Below, in pieces: positions 10,607-22,428 of a DNA stretch of 64,000 nucleotides. Within the stretch, counting starts at the first letter, position 1, and every line of letters begins with the position of its first letter. A program made the translations under genes and the position numbers. The stretch is from the NCBI RefSeq assembly GCF_010183535.1, contig NC_071332.1, positions 17,050,001-17,114,000 on the forward strand, written 5' to 3'. Below the pieces are notes generated by a model that was given only the letters and a program-made list of their open reading frames with translations, did no database searches and was not told the DNA's origin. Source of the DNA: Caenorhabditis remanei. Taxonomy: Eukaryota > Nematoda > Chromadorea > Rhabditida > Rhabditidae.

Positions 10607-11049
10607 AGTTATCACACTTCGATTATTACATTAAAAACTCTATGTATGTTTTAGTGATAGCTTTTATGGTTATATTCTTGTCTCTTATTTGCCTTATACT
10701 AACTCTCACTATTATGGACATTTTCCGACTAATGGGTGCACTGAAATTGCAAATATCTCCTGGAACATACAAAAAGCACAAAGATGCGATAAGAAGCTTG
10801 ATTGTACAATTTGGAATTACGCAATGCACAATTTCTTATTTCAATTTTTCTAGTATTGTTTACTGCTCATTCATCAATCAATATTATCTCCCTCTTTATA
10901 TTTTTTCCTTCATTCAGAGAGTGTGCTTCAGAATACATTCCTTTGTAAGTGAAAGAACTATTATTGAATTTATGTTTTGTTGTGAAGTTTTCAGTTTTCG
11001 AAATGAAAAACGAACAACGGATGTGAGAGGGTCGTCAACAGTACTTTAA
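10607..11049 (+). pseudogene. sri-like fragment (copy E) with internal deletion
   Basis: Starts inside exon 3 (TCACACTTCGATTATTACAT) and reads YVLVIAFMVIFLSLI and DIFRLMGALKLQISPGT, closest to copy B. A deletion joins IVQ directly to the segment encoding ITQCTISYF in the wrong frame, removing TM6 residues. A last exon with the usual RNEKRTTDVRG frame follows and stops at 11049. It has no 5' half and is frameshifted: non-functional. Confidence 0.8.
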
Positions 11050-11520
11050 TTAATACTTGGTTTATTCTATGAATGTTTCAATTATTTATTCAAACTGTCT
11101 ATTTAGTATGTCATATCAAAATTATTTGTTATAGATGCATAACTTTTTTTTTCAACATTCATTTTTTAAGCAGAATAAAGCTATTTACGCTCTGCAAAAT
11201 TCACACTTAACCGTGGTCTAGCTAACAATCTAACGATATAAAAATTTTCAAACGTTTTTTTGAATTTGAGAAGCCGCAGGTTTATCTATCACTGATTGTT
11301 TTTCTGACCGATTTGTTAAAAACAAAAGCCACTACAATTCCACCTGTCCAGTCAAAGCTTATTGTCTGATGAATACTAGAATAACTTTCAGTTTTTTTCT
11401 CAGTTATTTTCAGTATTGATTGTCCGCTATTGTGAAAAACGGTGTCTGGTTAATGATTCTTGAATTAAAAAAATATATTTCTAGTTCATTTCTTGAACCT
11501 CAAGGATAGTACACGATGGA

Positions 11521-11801
11521 CCGAGTTGAACTTTTTCTATAAATTTGACCATAGGTAATTTTGACCTTGAGGATCCTGAGGCGCCACCGGTGATTGGAAA
11601 AGAAGGGGATATGTTGTGGTGGACATTCCGGCATACCGTGTGTCACGCGAACATAACTTATCCATCGGAAAAGTTTGACGGGTCATAACTCGGTTCACGT
11701 GATCATTTAGCAGAATGTTTTTTGTAGATTTGGAATCCTCAGGGTCGAAATAACCTATGGTCAAATTTATAAAAATTATTTATGAAACAGTTCAACTCGG
11801 T
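11521..11801. mobile_element. Inverted-repeat element with CCGAGTTGAAC termini
   Basis: CCGAGTTGAAC at the left and GTTCAACTCGG at the right. TATAAATTTGACCATAGGT and its complement continue the arms inward. About 280 bp; encodes nothing recognisable. Confidence 0.7.
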
Positions 11802-11861
11802 AATTCCCAAACAAGAAAAATCCAGTTCTGGACAGGCCAATTCTTATCCGGACGGTTTTCA

Positions 11862-12186
11862 GTCGCAATAAGAAGTTTAAGTGTACAGATCACTACTACC
11901 ATTCTTTGCGTATCTCCAACATCATTAATTCTTGGCTCAGTCGTGTTGGAAATTAGAAATGCACAATTTCTCGGTTCGATCTGTCTAGTATTGTTTTCTG
12001 CTCATTCATCATTCAATATTATCTCACTCTTTATATTTTTTCCTCCATTCAGAGAGTATGCTTCCAAATACATTCATTTGTGAGTTAAAGCACAGTTATT
12101 AAATTATGTTTTGTTTGTGAAGTTTTCAGTATCCGAAATGAAAAACGAACAACGGAAGTGAGAAGTCGTCAACAGTATTTTAATTA
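11862..12186 (+). pseudogene. sri-like fragment (copy F)
   Basis: Covers only TM6-TM7 of exon 3 (AIRSLSVQITTTILCVSP, FFPPFREYASKY), the final short intron with GTGAGT donor, and exon 4. Exon 4 has lost one base relative to copies B and E (AGAAGTCGTC against AGAGGGTCGTC), altering the tail. Homologous 3' flank follows to about 12350. Gene relic. Confidence 0.75.
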
Positions 12187-13394
12187 ATATCTGATTTATT
12201 ATATGACTTCACATTCGACCGTGATCTGGCTAAAACTCTTCCCTAATAAACGTTTTAAAACTAAATTCAATAAAACTTCAGAAGGCTCATCTTTATCTGT
12301 CACTGGTTGGTTTTCTGACCGATTTGCTGAATACAAAAGCCACTAAAATTTGACAGCTCAATTTCTGATAGCTTCTAAGAAAAACGTATAGCTTGACCAA
12401 CAAACATCAGAAGTGTAAAACATTTCAGATGAAGGAAAATCAGAAAAAAAATTTGTGCAAAGAAGAGGAGAGACTAGAAAAATTGGCAAAGAAATTATAT
12501 AGACGTAAGGTGATCTAAAGTTTTTTTTGTAAAAACTATCTGAAAATGATTTTCTAAATTATCAACACTAAAATTATTCCAAGAAAAATATACTTTGTCA
12601 GCAATTGACTTGATCTGAAGAAAACCAAAAAAATACAACATTCTGATGCAAAATAAAATGAATCTACATGCGTAGTCCAACCTCAATAATAAATGCAAAT
12701 CCTGTCCACTGATCGAGATCTTCCCTTGTTTGATCGCGGGGCGGATATCAATGAGATATCCGCATCAAAACACAACGTCTAGACCACACATGCTCGCCAA
12801 CCACTTTCCAGTTTTTTCCTCAAAAACTTGTGAATATCAAAACAGAATTATTGGAAAAACTGTTGGTGACGTGCAACCTAAATACCTGTGTTATCTGACT
12901 ATGAAATACCGTTTAAAACACACGCACACAATATTTTTCTATTGGGTGTCTCCGCCCATCTCGTATCTGCAAATGATGATCTCAGAAGGAACGAGGGCAG
13001 AAATAAAGTCAGTTATCGGTTTTGTTCGGGATCGAACTAACGTAAGGTACAATTATCAAGTTTTTAAAATTTCCAGATAATCACTGTAAATGATATATTT
13101 CTAATTTTACCTTAAGAACCACTGTTATCTTCTATAAAGTTCGCCCTATTAATTATATTTTCAATGATTTTGTACCTGATCTCTGTCTTATTACCTTATG
13201 ATGATCTGCATGAACTTTATCAATAAGATATAGGCCGCGTCATACCGTACGCCTGCATTGAGAGATCAAAAGATCAGAACACTGTCGGAGAATTAGAACA
13301 AATAAAAGAAGATGTCCTTCTCATGATGTTCCGGCGGAGATTAAACTAAATACATTTATATTCCCTGCATGTATGTAGATTAGATCCCTTCTTC
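12187..13394. other. Intergenic region before the nhr gene
   Basis: The first part (to about 12350) is sri 3' flank. The rest is AT-rich. An open frame at 12730-13080 has no recognisable domain and no splice context and is not called. No RNA gene seen. Confidence 0.5.
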
Positions 13395-15118
13395 ATGGAA
13401 AACATGAATTCTCTCACATCTTTCGTTTCATATCTTCATACTTATGTCAATTTTATAGAAATGTCGTTATCACCGTCGACTACCGTATCCACCCCCTCCT
13501 CTACACCTTCTGAAGTCTGCGCGGTTTGCAGTGACACGGTACATTCACATCAGTTTGGTGTACCTGCATGCCTTGGATGTATTGTATTTTTTCGAAGGAC
13601 TGTCATTAATAAAGTTCAGTACAAATGTTGGAAACAGGGAAGGTGCTTGATTACTTTTGGTGAGTTTGACAGGCGGGAGATTTGTTTTTTTAATTAAAAA
13701 AAATTCCAGCATCAAGATGCTCCTGCAGAGCTTGCCGATTGAGAAAATGTTTTCACGTTGGAATGAAACCCGCAGGTATATTCTTATCTCCCTTCCAACT
13801 ACTGTCTATTCAAAATACTTTATCTCAAAATCTCCGAATTTCCGAATCGTTTTGACCACGTACGATCTTTTCGGGTAAATTGGTTCTAATTGATTTTTTT
13901 CTATAGTAGAATTTAGATTCTTTTTTTAACGAATGAATTTTTCAGCTATTCAGCAACGTGATCGACTTGGTCCCAGAAACCCCAAAGTGATATTTTATGA
14001 ACAAATGATTCATTATAAAGGTATGGTGTATACATCGTATACGGTTTTTTCTAATTCCACAATTTCTTCAGTTTTTAAATTTTTTCATTGGTATATGATT
14101 AGTCCCCTCTAAGTATGTGCCAAGAAACCACAGTACCATCTTTCAAATTGAAAAATAACGTAATTTTCAAAGATTTGTTGCAATTTTCATATTAAAGTCT
14201 GTTGTAATTATCAATTACAATTGTCCTAATTACCTTATCCTTCCAGATGTTCCAACTTCGTCGTCGCTTTTCACACCACTCGTCCATCTCCAACGGGTTC
14301 AACGTGCACTTCACGTGAACTACAGTAACCACCCAATCAGAAACCGCAACCAGCCAAACGCCCACAGGAAACCGGCTAGTCGTGGTGACATCAATTGTTC
14401 CTTGAAGTTAGCTTTCAAAAATGCAGACGAGTGGGGGAATCACTTCGAGACATATCGAAAGTTGAGTCGAGAGGAGAAGAACTCGGTGTTATCGGAATAT
14501 GGAATAGCGTTCCTTTTGATTGATCAGGCATTTCAAACTTCTCGATTCAAAAAGGATAATGTTTGGATATTGCAAAATGGAAAAATTTTGAATTCCGATA
14601 AATTTCAAGAAGATGAAGAGCAGAGTAGCAAAGCGGAGTGAGTTTTGGAAAAGGTATTATACAACTGGGGTGAGAACGGTCATTTAAAGATGCATCACAA
14701 TTTTTTTGCAGAACTAATTCTGCTTTCATCGAGGAATTGATTGAATGCCTGGGCAATCCATTCAGAAATCTGGAAATCGATGATTTTGAGTGTGCAAGTC
14801 TGAAAACAATGCTTCTCCTAACTCGTTGAGTTTTCATTTCTTCATTTTTATAGCAACATTTTTAATTTTTCAGCCAGTTTCGCACATCGAGTTGTATTGA
14901 AAAATAGTAAAGATCTTAGACGACAACTACTCGAAGAATTGATGGCTCACACGAATCAAAATCATCGGAACGACGCCGTACAACGATTTGGGGAAATAAT
15001 TTTACTGATAAGTGCAATTCGATGCGCGGTTAAGTCTTTTTACAATCAGACGAGGATTCCCGGTGTTTTTCATTTGACTAAATTAGATTTGTGTTTAAGA
15101 AAACTGTTGTTATCGTAG
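13395..15118 (+). CDS. Nuclear hormone receptor (nematode supplementary NHR), intact
   Basis: Predicted ligand-regulated transcription factor of 384 residues. Exons 13395-13659, 13710-13775, 13946-14020, 14247-14637, 14712-14824, 14874-15118; all phases agree. The N-terminal DNA-binding domain has two C4 zinc fingers: C42-x2-C45-x13-C59-x2-C62 and C78-x5-C84-x9-C94-x2-C97. The P-box region CLGCIVFFRR differs from canonical receptors, as in the expanded HNF4-derived nematode set. After it come RLRKCFHVGMKP and AIQQRDRLGPR. The C-terminal ligand-binding domain includes FIEELIECLGNPFRNLEID and ELMAHTNQN. Translation could also start at M23 (13461), which begins a Ser/Thr/Pro-rich stretch. A poly(A)-like AATAAA is at 15155. 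Target genes and ligand unknown. Confidence 0.9.
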
Positions 15119-15507
15119 AATCTCGTATAACTGGTTTTTACTATATGGGTGAGAAATAAATTACACTTTTTGTGTCATCTGGTCCCGATTCTTGACTTGT
15201 TCAATACAAAAAATTTGAAAAAAAAATTGGGTGACGTTTGAAAAGAGTGAACTGTTTATGAGTATACCCACAGCTGATGTATAATAGATTATATTTTTGG
15301 GAGGTACGGTCAGCCAGAAACAAATAGCACAGTATGCCAAGAAGCAGAAATTAGACAAAAGTGTTTGGAGATGTTGGAGTCCATAAAAAACGTGAAAGTG
15401 ATTTTTGGGAGTATCTAGGCGACTAATACAATTTCAGACAACCTCAATCTAACTAATGCGACATTTTCTTATTTGAAGGTATCATAGTGATCAAGAACCC
15501 TAGAAAA

Positions 15508-15600
15508 ATGGTTGAAAACTGTTTAGAGAATCCGTTCAGAAACCAGGGAATTAATTGTTTTCAAGAGAAATATAGTCTCGCTGTCATTAGACTTTAGCTT
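15508..15600 (+). pseudogene. Relic of an nhr ligand-binding exon
   Basis: A short frame reads MVENCLENPFRNQGINCF and SLAVIRL before a stop. It lines up with exon 5 of the adjacent nhr gene (FIEELIECLGNPFRNLEID, then SLKTMLLL). No flanking exons survive. The remaining bases between 15119 and 15984 show nothing else recognisable. The short match makes the call moderate. Confidence 0.5.
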
Positions 15601-15984
15601 CTTCTTTAACCTCTGAAAAACTATTAATTTGATGAATATCGCTCCAGTTTTTGACGAAAAATTTTGCAATTAAAGGTTTTTAATTCAGGCAGCACGGCTT
15701 ATATGTTTTTCAGAAAGGCTTATTATTGCAATTTGAATCTGTTTCTGGCTTTGAACTGTCTTTTCCCGCAGTGAAGTTTTTTGTGTCGGTATAGTAGGTT
15801 CACTAAATTGTTCGAAAGTTTTTGTCTGCCAACCCACTGTGTTATGAACCATTGTTTACTGTGAATAGGAAATGAGCTTTTTCTAATTTCCTGCCCACTG
15901 TATATTTTTTCCGGGCTCCCTAGACCGCCCCTCATTTCCGCAGTATATTACTTCAAACACGTACCCAAATCTTCATACAAACCA

Positions 15985-17201
15985 TTGCCATTGTTCGTAA
16001 TCATGTTTGACGACTGGGTCTTCCAATACCTCCCGAAGATTTTTTGCGGATTAGCATTCTTTGTCAATCCGATTTTTATATATATGATATTCTCAGAGAA
16101 TACAAAAAAATTCGGAAACTATCGGTTCCTTCTTTTGTTCTTCGCGCTATTCAATTTGACCTACTCGGTGGTGAATGTTGTTGTGCCGTTGGTAAGGTCT
16201 TGGGACATACTGTTGACTAGGCTGAGAGACGGATGGTTGCGATCCCTTGCATTTTCAGGACATCCACAACTACCGCTACTGCTTTTTCCTATTCCTTAAA
16301 CATGGCTGGTTTGTCGAGCCATCCGAATTTCACTTCAACCTCCTTGTTGCTCGTTGCTCACTGGTTGCCGCAAGTTATGCCATTCTTCTGATCCACTTTA
16401 TCTATCGATACCTAGCAATCCATAACTCCAAATTTACCAGAGAAAAGTTTTATCAGTACATGACATTTTCTGTGCTAGTTTTTGCAATGTACTTTGGAGT
16501 TTGGCATGCGGTAGGAATTTTTTGGTGAAACTGCTCACTGAAACGTTCTCTTCCAGATATGTTACTACCCGGGACGCGCAAACGTCGAAATCAAAAAATA
16601 TATTCGTGAAGACTTCCGCGAGCTTTATGGCAGTGACTCAATGTATTTCAATATGCTGGGAGCGCTCTTTAATGAAGGGTCCGAAGAAACAACATTCCAA
16701 TCGTGGGTGGCAGTAATTTTGTGGTCATCCTTATCAACTATTTCAATAGTTATGTTTTTGGTTTTGGCAGTGATGGTAAATGAGATGAAAGTGGAAGGTT
16801 AAGATCATTGCATTGCAGACTATCAAAAAACTCAAAAAAATGGCGCCGAACACTAGCCGTAAAACATCTAAATTCCAAGTAGAACTCCTCCGAGCCCTAG
16901 TTGTGCAAACTGTCATCCCAATATTCATCAGCTTTTCTCCCTGTCTATTATCCTGGTACAGTCCAATGCTTGGGATTCAACTGGGGAGGTACACCATTTT
17001 AGAGTGAAATGTGCATTGCTAAAAAATTGAAATTTCAGAGGCATAAACAACATAGAGGCGATGGCTCTTGGTGTGTTTGCGTTTGTGGACCCAGTGGCAA
17101 TTATCTTGTGTCTTCCGATTTTTCGTAACAGGATATTCCGAGTTTGTCGTGGAGGCTCAATATTAAAGTCTGCGAAATCTAGCACGGTGCAGACTAATTG
17201 A
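15985..17201 (+). CDS. Serpentine chemoreceptor, srj/str-like, intact
   Basis: Seven-transmembrane receptor of 336 residues. Exons 15985-16191, 16259-16510, 16557-16775, 16819-16988, 17039-17201; all splice phases fit. Family marks: FGNYRFLLLFFALFNLTYS (TM2), DIHNYRYCFFLFLKHGWF, ASYAILLIHFIYRYLAI (TM3), SKFQVELLRALVVQTVIP before TM6 and FAFVDPVAIILCLPIFRNR at TM7. These are typical of the Str superfamily, most like srj. The start could also be the Met at 16003 (MFDDW). Probable sensory-neuron receptor; ligand unknown. A poly(A)-like AATAAA lies at 17249. No E-box like that of the sri genes is seen upstream. Confidence 0.85.
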
Positions 17202-17439
17202 ATGTGCAAAAATATCTGATAAAACATTTTTACTGATTAAAAACACACAATAAAACATTTATTACTCTTTAAGGCTTTAAGCAACGAACAAAAGAACTGA
17301 CTGATACTTGTTTTAAACTCATCAAAAATATTCAGTTCTCCATAAATTTTCCAAAAATTAAAAAAAATTCCAAGACGGTACGGTCCGAGGTTCGGAGAAA
17401 AAATAAATCAAAAATCTATTTATCAACTTTATCAAAACA

Positions 17440-18809
17440 TCACAATGGCAAAATGACCGCATGAAACCCTTTATCCTTCTCCGTCCCATTTTTATGCCTT
17501 GGTTCATAGTATACTGTAGCAGTGTTATATGGAGCATACACCGCTACCTGATCCCTGTTGTCTATCCCTCCGAAATCTCCAATCTTCACACCGCGATAAT
17601 CAAACACAGTCAGCTCTCCGTACGTGTCAATGAAATCAAAATATATGCCAACACTATAGGGACCAAGAGCAACGATATCATAGTAACAAGCCCAGATATT
17701 GAGACCGTTCAGAGGATACTCGAAGGTCGAAATGAAGCCAGGGGCGAGGACAACCGATGAGTTGCATCCTGATTGGGTTGGAAGGACTTCAGGTTTGTCT
17801 TCAAGAACTTCTGGATCACTTCCTCCGTGAAGTGGATTCTTGCAGAGGTACTCGAAATTCTGACTGCAATCCACTCGAGACCATAACCCATATCCATGGA
17901 CATCCATCACTACACAGTCTCCTTTCTGAGTGTCAAGAGGGTTTCTGTAGTCAAAATCGAATGGAGTACCGTCGAGCCAAGTAATTCTGAAATTTATAAG
18001 TCTTGAAATCCCAAAAATTTGAAGACTAACTTATCATTGGCATCTACCGTTGCTCCAATATAAATACTCGTTGTATTCGTCCCTTTGTACAAATTCCTTA
18101 TATAATCAACTTCCATTTTTGAATGAATTGAAACCAAGGTGTCGGACTTATTCTGACAATTGTAGGCAGCCAAACTACCGTTTGCCACCTGAAGAGATTT
18201 TGTGTAGCAATTGTTATTGTAGTTGTATTTTTGACTGCAAGATGATTCTTAAAGTACAAACTTTTATAAAAAAACAGAACAGATTGACTCACTTTCTACA
18301 GTAGTCGGCGCTTCACAAACATATGGCCAAGCTGGATCCATGCACACCTTACTCTCCCATTTCCAGTTCGTTTCGGCTGACATTACAATACAATTTCCGT
18401 TTTCTTTATCCGATGGCTCGTTATAATTAAAATTGTCATACAAACTTGGCATCCCGGAAGCGTCATCCCAATAACATGAGTATTTATTGTTGCCATAGCA
18501 AGTGAGACCTATCCAGACTGCATTGACGCTGGCATTTCTCACAAACTCTGTCACAACGCGGTTATCCTAAAACAATGATTTTTCGTTAGACCACTTCCAG
18601 TCAAAAAATTAAAGAAAACTTACTATAGCATTCTTAATATTAGCCAGCGTTCCTTCAACAGATGTACAATTCTTCTCAGCCTCCCAATGGTTTGCAGGTG
18701 TCGAGAACATTTTCAGACATTTTATCCCACTGACCAAAATGTATTCAGGAGGGCATGAAAGGCCATAAACTGCCGGGATTATGAAGAGAAATAGAAGAAA
18801 AAGTTGCAT
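17440..18809 (-). CDS. C-type lectin with two CTLDs and a CUB domain (clec family), intact
   Basis: Secreted protein of 407 residues. Exons 18809-18624, 18566-18293, 18247-18031, 17986-17440. Signal peptide MQLFLLFLFIIPAVYG. CTLD 1 covers about residues 18-152 (WIGLTCYGNNKYSCYWDD, ending PAWPYVCE). CTLD 2 covers about 157-295 (CSQKYNYNNNCY, WLDGTPFDFDYRNP, ending NFEYLCK). The C-terminal CUB-like domain (about 300-407) contains NSSVVLAPGFISTFEYPLNG. No complete EPN/WND calcium-sugar motif is seen, so carbohydrate binding is uncertain. Intron 2 uses a TTTAAG acceptor; this is the only choice that keeps phase and gives the expected CTLD 2 cysteine. An upstream in-frame Met (18851) lacks a signal peptide and is rejected. 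The family is typically intestinal and pathogen-responsive. Confidence 0.88.
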
Positions 18810-18926
18810 GTTTCGGGAGAAAATGGAAAAAATCTTATCACATTCAGTCAAGAAGACTATTTGTACAAAGTTGAAACTCCGGTTGTTGCTTCACCGACTG
18901 ATCAAAATTTGGTAGCCGGCCGGGGG

Positions 18927-18933
18927 TGATAAG
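18927..18933. promoter_or_regulatory. GATA site upstream of clec gene
   Basis: TGATAAG, about 120 bp upstream of the clec start. GATA sites of this form are bound by the intestinal factor ELT-2 in C. elegans, and lectin genes are often gut-expressed. The link here is inference from position. The rest of 18934-19393 shows nothing recognisable. Confidence 0.45.
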
Positions 18934-19393
18934 AGTTTGTCATTGTCGGTTCCATCAAACTATATACATAAATAATATTTATCAATTAATCATGACGGTT
19001 TGTGACTTGTGCTGAAAAAGAAATTTAAATATTAGAGGTGGTAACCAAGTATTTTCTGTAATTGTCTTGTAACTTCGGTTTTCCTGGAAAAATTCAGAAA
19101 TTAGACAGAATCCTGAACGAACTTTCTTCAATCGAGAAAACTTTTTAAAAACTTAAAATCAGTTAAATCAAATCTTCTTATGATCACTCTTGAAAGTTAA
19201 CTGATTTTGCTTTTCTAACAGAAAATTATAATTGAAGGTTTCAGGCAAACATGACAAACATTTTTCATAAATGTTATTTGAAACCCAAGTGATTGTTAAA
19301 ATGGTTTATTAGTGGTTCATGAAACATCAGAAAAACTTGATATATGTACATTCGACACAGTTTGAGGGTCCGGAGCAGGAATCTAAAAATTAA

Positions 19394-21322
19394 TTAAATA
19401 AATTTTGAAGTATCTGTCTTGAAATTCACTTTTTCCGTCTTCCGTGTTGTTGTATATTTTTTGACGGTGTCCCAATAAATTGGAGACATTATGAGACAAA
19501 TAAAGAAGTGAGAAGTAGAGTTTAAGACAATTATTGTGTCACGAATTACTTGGACGCGGATGAAGTAGTTTCTGAACATATTAGCTAGAAAGTTGAAAAT
19601 TTTCAACTTTCACTGTCATAATCATGTTCAGCTCGTTGAGAGCTTTCAGAAAAGTATAATCATGACTAGGTTTGAAGCAAGTTGGGTCCCACCACGAAAA
19701 CTACAGTAACCGGGAATTTCGTGGCAAGATCAAATCTCCTCCAAACCTGGGCATGATTATACTTTCCTGAAAGTTCTCAATTCGCTGATTTCAAATATTT
19801 CATCCATTTTCTGAATCAGTCACGAAAACAACAAAAATAACTAACTGAATCAGCTCATAAGGCTCCAATAAGAAATATTCAAATAATGCCAAACAGCCAT
19901 CTGTATAGTTGGATATGAGACAACTCAAAGTTAGTGCAAGAATCAGAATTATCGATCTGAAGCAGGCTTGGTCGGAGAAAATTTTTCGGAGAATCGGAGA
20001 ATCGAAATTTTCTCCGAAAAAAAAAGTCGGAGAATCGGATATCCGACTTTTTCTCCGAAAAAAAAAGTCGGAGAATCGGATATCCGAAATTTTCTCCGAC
20101 TTTTTTTCTCGGAGAATCGGAGAATTTCGGATAATTTCGGAGAATCCAAAAATGTTCCCAAAAATGCTTCTAAAACGGATTTCCTGTTGCGTTTTTCTGA
20201 ATTCACCTTTCTAAAACATGTTTTATCATCATTAAAAGCGTTTACCAGTAGAAATATCACCAAAACAGGGTTTTGAGTGTCGTCGTCTCCGGTTTTCTCC
20301 GAAATTCTCCGACTTTTTTTTCGGAGAATCGGAGAATTTCGGATAATTTCTCCGAAATTAAAAGTCGGAGAATTATCCGACGGATAATTTATCCGAAAAA
20401 AAAAGTCGGAGAATTATCCGTCGGAGAAATTCTCCGAAAAAAGTCGGAGAATCGGAGAATCGGATTATCCGATTCTCCGACTCCGACCAAGCCTGATCTG
20501 AAGTTAAAAAAAATTATTAAAACTAAAAAGAAATCATTATTTTAACTCACTCATCCATGTCCTTCTTGCTACTAATCAATAATCGATGCTTCAATATCTG
20601 TGTGATAAAAGAAACTGTCAAAAGGAAAGATAGTACCATTGTGATACAATGATTTATAATTTTTCGATGAGAAAGATACTCAAAATAAAATTCTTGTTTG
20701 ATTGCAATGTCGGTGAATTTGTCATTAGGAATGTTGACTTCGCAGCTGGAAAAATTTCAGATTTCAATTTCAGAAACAGGAAGTATACTTCTCACTTCTC
20801 TCTTTGATTTGAATAACGCCAAGGAGTGAACTGCAAAGCAAAGCAAGTTACTAAAATTACAGACAGTAACAAAGTCTGGTACTGTTTGACGCTATTCGAA
20901 ATCGAAAATATGTGAGTACCAGATAATATCAAAACAAAAATCGATGAGATATGTTTTACTATTGGCCTTGATGCTGACAGAAATATAAAACCAATTTCTT
21001 GGAAGTAATCAATGGTCACCGGACATTCATTATCCTCTAATTTGTTGATGTTCCATTCAACCCAATTCCACGGTATACTTTTCAAGAAAATCACAATGTC
21101 ACTAATACATATCACTAGGACACAACGGAAAACAAAATTAGATTTCATCTCATTCCGAGTTAGAATGAAGCAGTGAAAATAGCATAAAAATAATCCAAAA
21201 TAAGAGATATAGGTCGCTGCGACACTCGATTCCTCGACTTTATATTTTAAAAGTTCGTGAGAAAACTCATAGAATGGAGGTTCATAGTCATAAAATGATG
21301 TTGTAGTTTTGATTGTCTTCAT
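19394..21322 (-). CDS. Divergent serpentine receptor, srw-like, four exons
   Basis: Predicted 336-residue seven-transmembrane protein. Exons 21322-20796, 20745-20551, 19956-19846, 19571-19394; phases agree (2, 2, 2). The C-terminal block LNSTSHFFICLIMSPIYWD resembles the srw ending (NS.SHC.ICL.MSSQYR). Exon 1 carries TM1-TM4 (FVFRCVLVICISDIVIFL) but lacks the usual srw R..S.W pattern, so the family call is tentative. Start at 21322 (MKTIKTTTSF) is preferred to a further upstream Met. Intron 2 (19957-20550) contains a 533-bp transposon inserted exactly at the original acceptor, and intron 3 contains a foldback element. If the downstream acceptor copy is used, the gene is intact. Confidence 0.65.
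19632..19793. mobile_element. Foldback MITE inside an srw-like intron
   Basis: GAGAGCTTTCAGAAAAGTAT and CAT-GACTAGGTTT pair with the complement ending near 19790. The core GTATAATCATG is shared with the inverted arms at 61776 and 63701 around the ABU/PQN gene. No coding capacity. Confidence 0.7.
19963..20495. mobile_element. hAT-like non-autonomous element duplicating a splice acceptor
   Basis: Ends CAGGCTTGGTCGGA and CCGACCAAGCCTG form an inverted repeat. Flanked by a perfect 8-bp duplication ATCTGAAG (19955-19962 and 20496-20503). The interior is a dense set of TCTCCGA/TCGGAGA hairpins. On the minus strand the duplicated target reads CTTCAGAT, so both copies contain a CAG acceptor. Without the insertion the host intron would be 53 nt. 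Confidence 0.85.
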
Positions 21323-21534
21323 TGTTATAACGTTAATAAAATGTGATGGTGAAAACTCGCGGAAAGTATTCTTGAAGTTTGGTAGGCTACATAGATATAA
21401 TGATAGAGTGAGAAGTTTATGATCATTAAACATTTATTATGTTCAGTTAGATAGATTTATGAAAAATTGAATTTGTGGTGGGGAAAATTCGAATGGGGTT
21501 TGTACCTTGACCTATTCTTCCACAATCCACAGGG

Positions 21535-21922
21535 CAGAGTTGTTGGGAAGTAAACTCGGAAGTTAGACGGAAGTGAGTTTTATTTCGACAATATGGAACG
21601 AACTTTAAAAATATGAAGTTAACATGTTGTATTAATGGTATTACTACCCTTCGAGCATAAAACATTCCGAAATTTTTCTTATCCCCTACCAGTAGACCTG
21701 AAAAAGTCTTCACTTCCGACTTCCGACTTCCGGGTTTCAAATTCGGCTGCTTTTTCGGGTCTACTGGTAGGGGATAAGAAAAATTTTGGAATTTTTTATG
21801 CTCGAAGGGTAGTAATACCATCAATACAACATATTAACTTCATATTTTTAAAGTTCGTGTCATATTGTCGAAATAAGACTCACTTCCGTCTAACTACCGC
21901 TTTTTACTTCCCAACAACTCTG
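21535..21922. mobile_element. hAT-like foldback element with 8-bp target duplication
   Basis: 388 bp, starting CAGAGTTGTTGGGAAGTAA and ending with the complement, nearly palindromic throughout. Flanked by CCACAGGG on both sides (21527-21534 and 21923-21930). The CAG...CTG ends and 8-bp duplication match the other hAT-like insertions here. Confidence 0.85.
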
Positions 21923-22013
21923 CCACAGGGCTATCACGTCATCGATTTATTTTTCGATTAGAAAATTATAAATTACAGTTTCAGACAAACATGAAAAAAT
22001 TTTCTTTGGGGTA

Positions 22014-22428
22014 TTATCGGAATAAAAAGGTTCCGACATTTTTTATCGACGCGCAAGGTTCGCGCCACTGATCTCCGGGAACGCCCACTCATCATAAACA
22101 TTTCTTCTGCAAGATCAGGGCACAGTTTCATTGCTTTCGCGGGTGAAGTTTTGTTTAAAAATACCACTTTAAAAATAAAATTTGACCTATTTCCTTCAAA
22201 ATTTCATTTCCACCATGAAGTTTGAAGAAAAAAGATCAAATTTTAAAGGAAATAGGTCAAATTTTATTTTTAAAGTGGTATTTTCAAACAAAACTTAACC
22301 CGCGAAATCAATGAAACCGTGCCCTGATATTGCAGAAGAAATGTTTATGATGAGTGGGCGTTCCCGGAGATCAGTGGCGCGAACCTTGCGCGTCGGTAAA
22401 AAATGTCGGAACTTTTTTATTCCGATAA
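22014..22428. mobile_element. Palindromic element with TTATCGGAATAAAAA termini (TA target)
   Basis: Arms of about 180 bp face each other: TTATCGGAATAAAAAGGTTC at the left and the complement at the right, flanked by TA. The family is also nested in the 38.2-kb palindrome (38196-38340). Confidence 0.8.

Noticed and set aside
12730..13080. 116-codon plus-strand open frame
   Set aside because: No recognisable domain or exon signals; it lies in spacer between the sri relics and the nhr gene.
19949..20263. Open frames on both strands in the TCGGAGAATC repeat region
   Set aside because: They are products of the repetitive hairpin sequence of the 533-bp element and have no coding signal.
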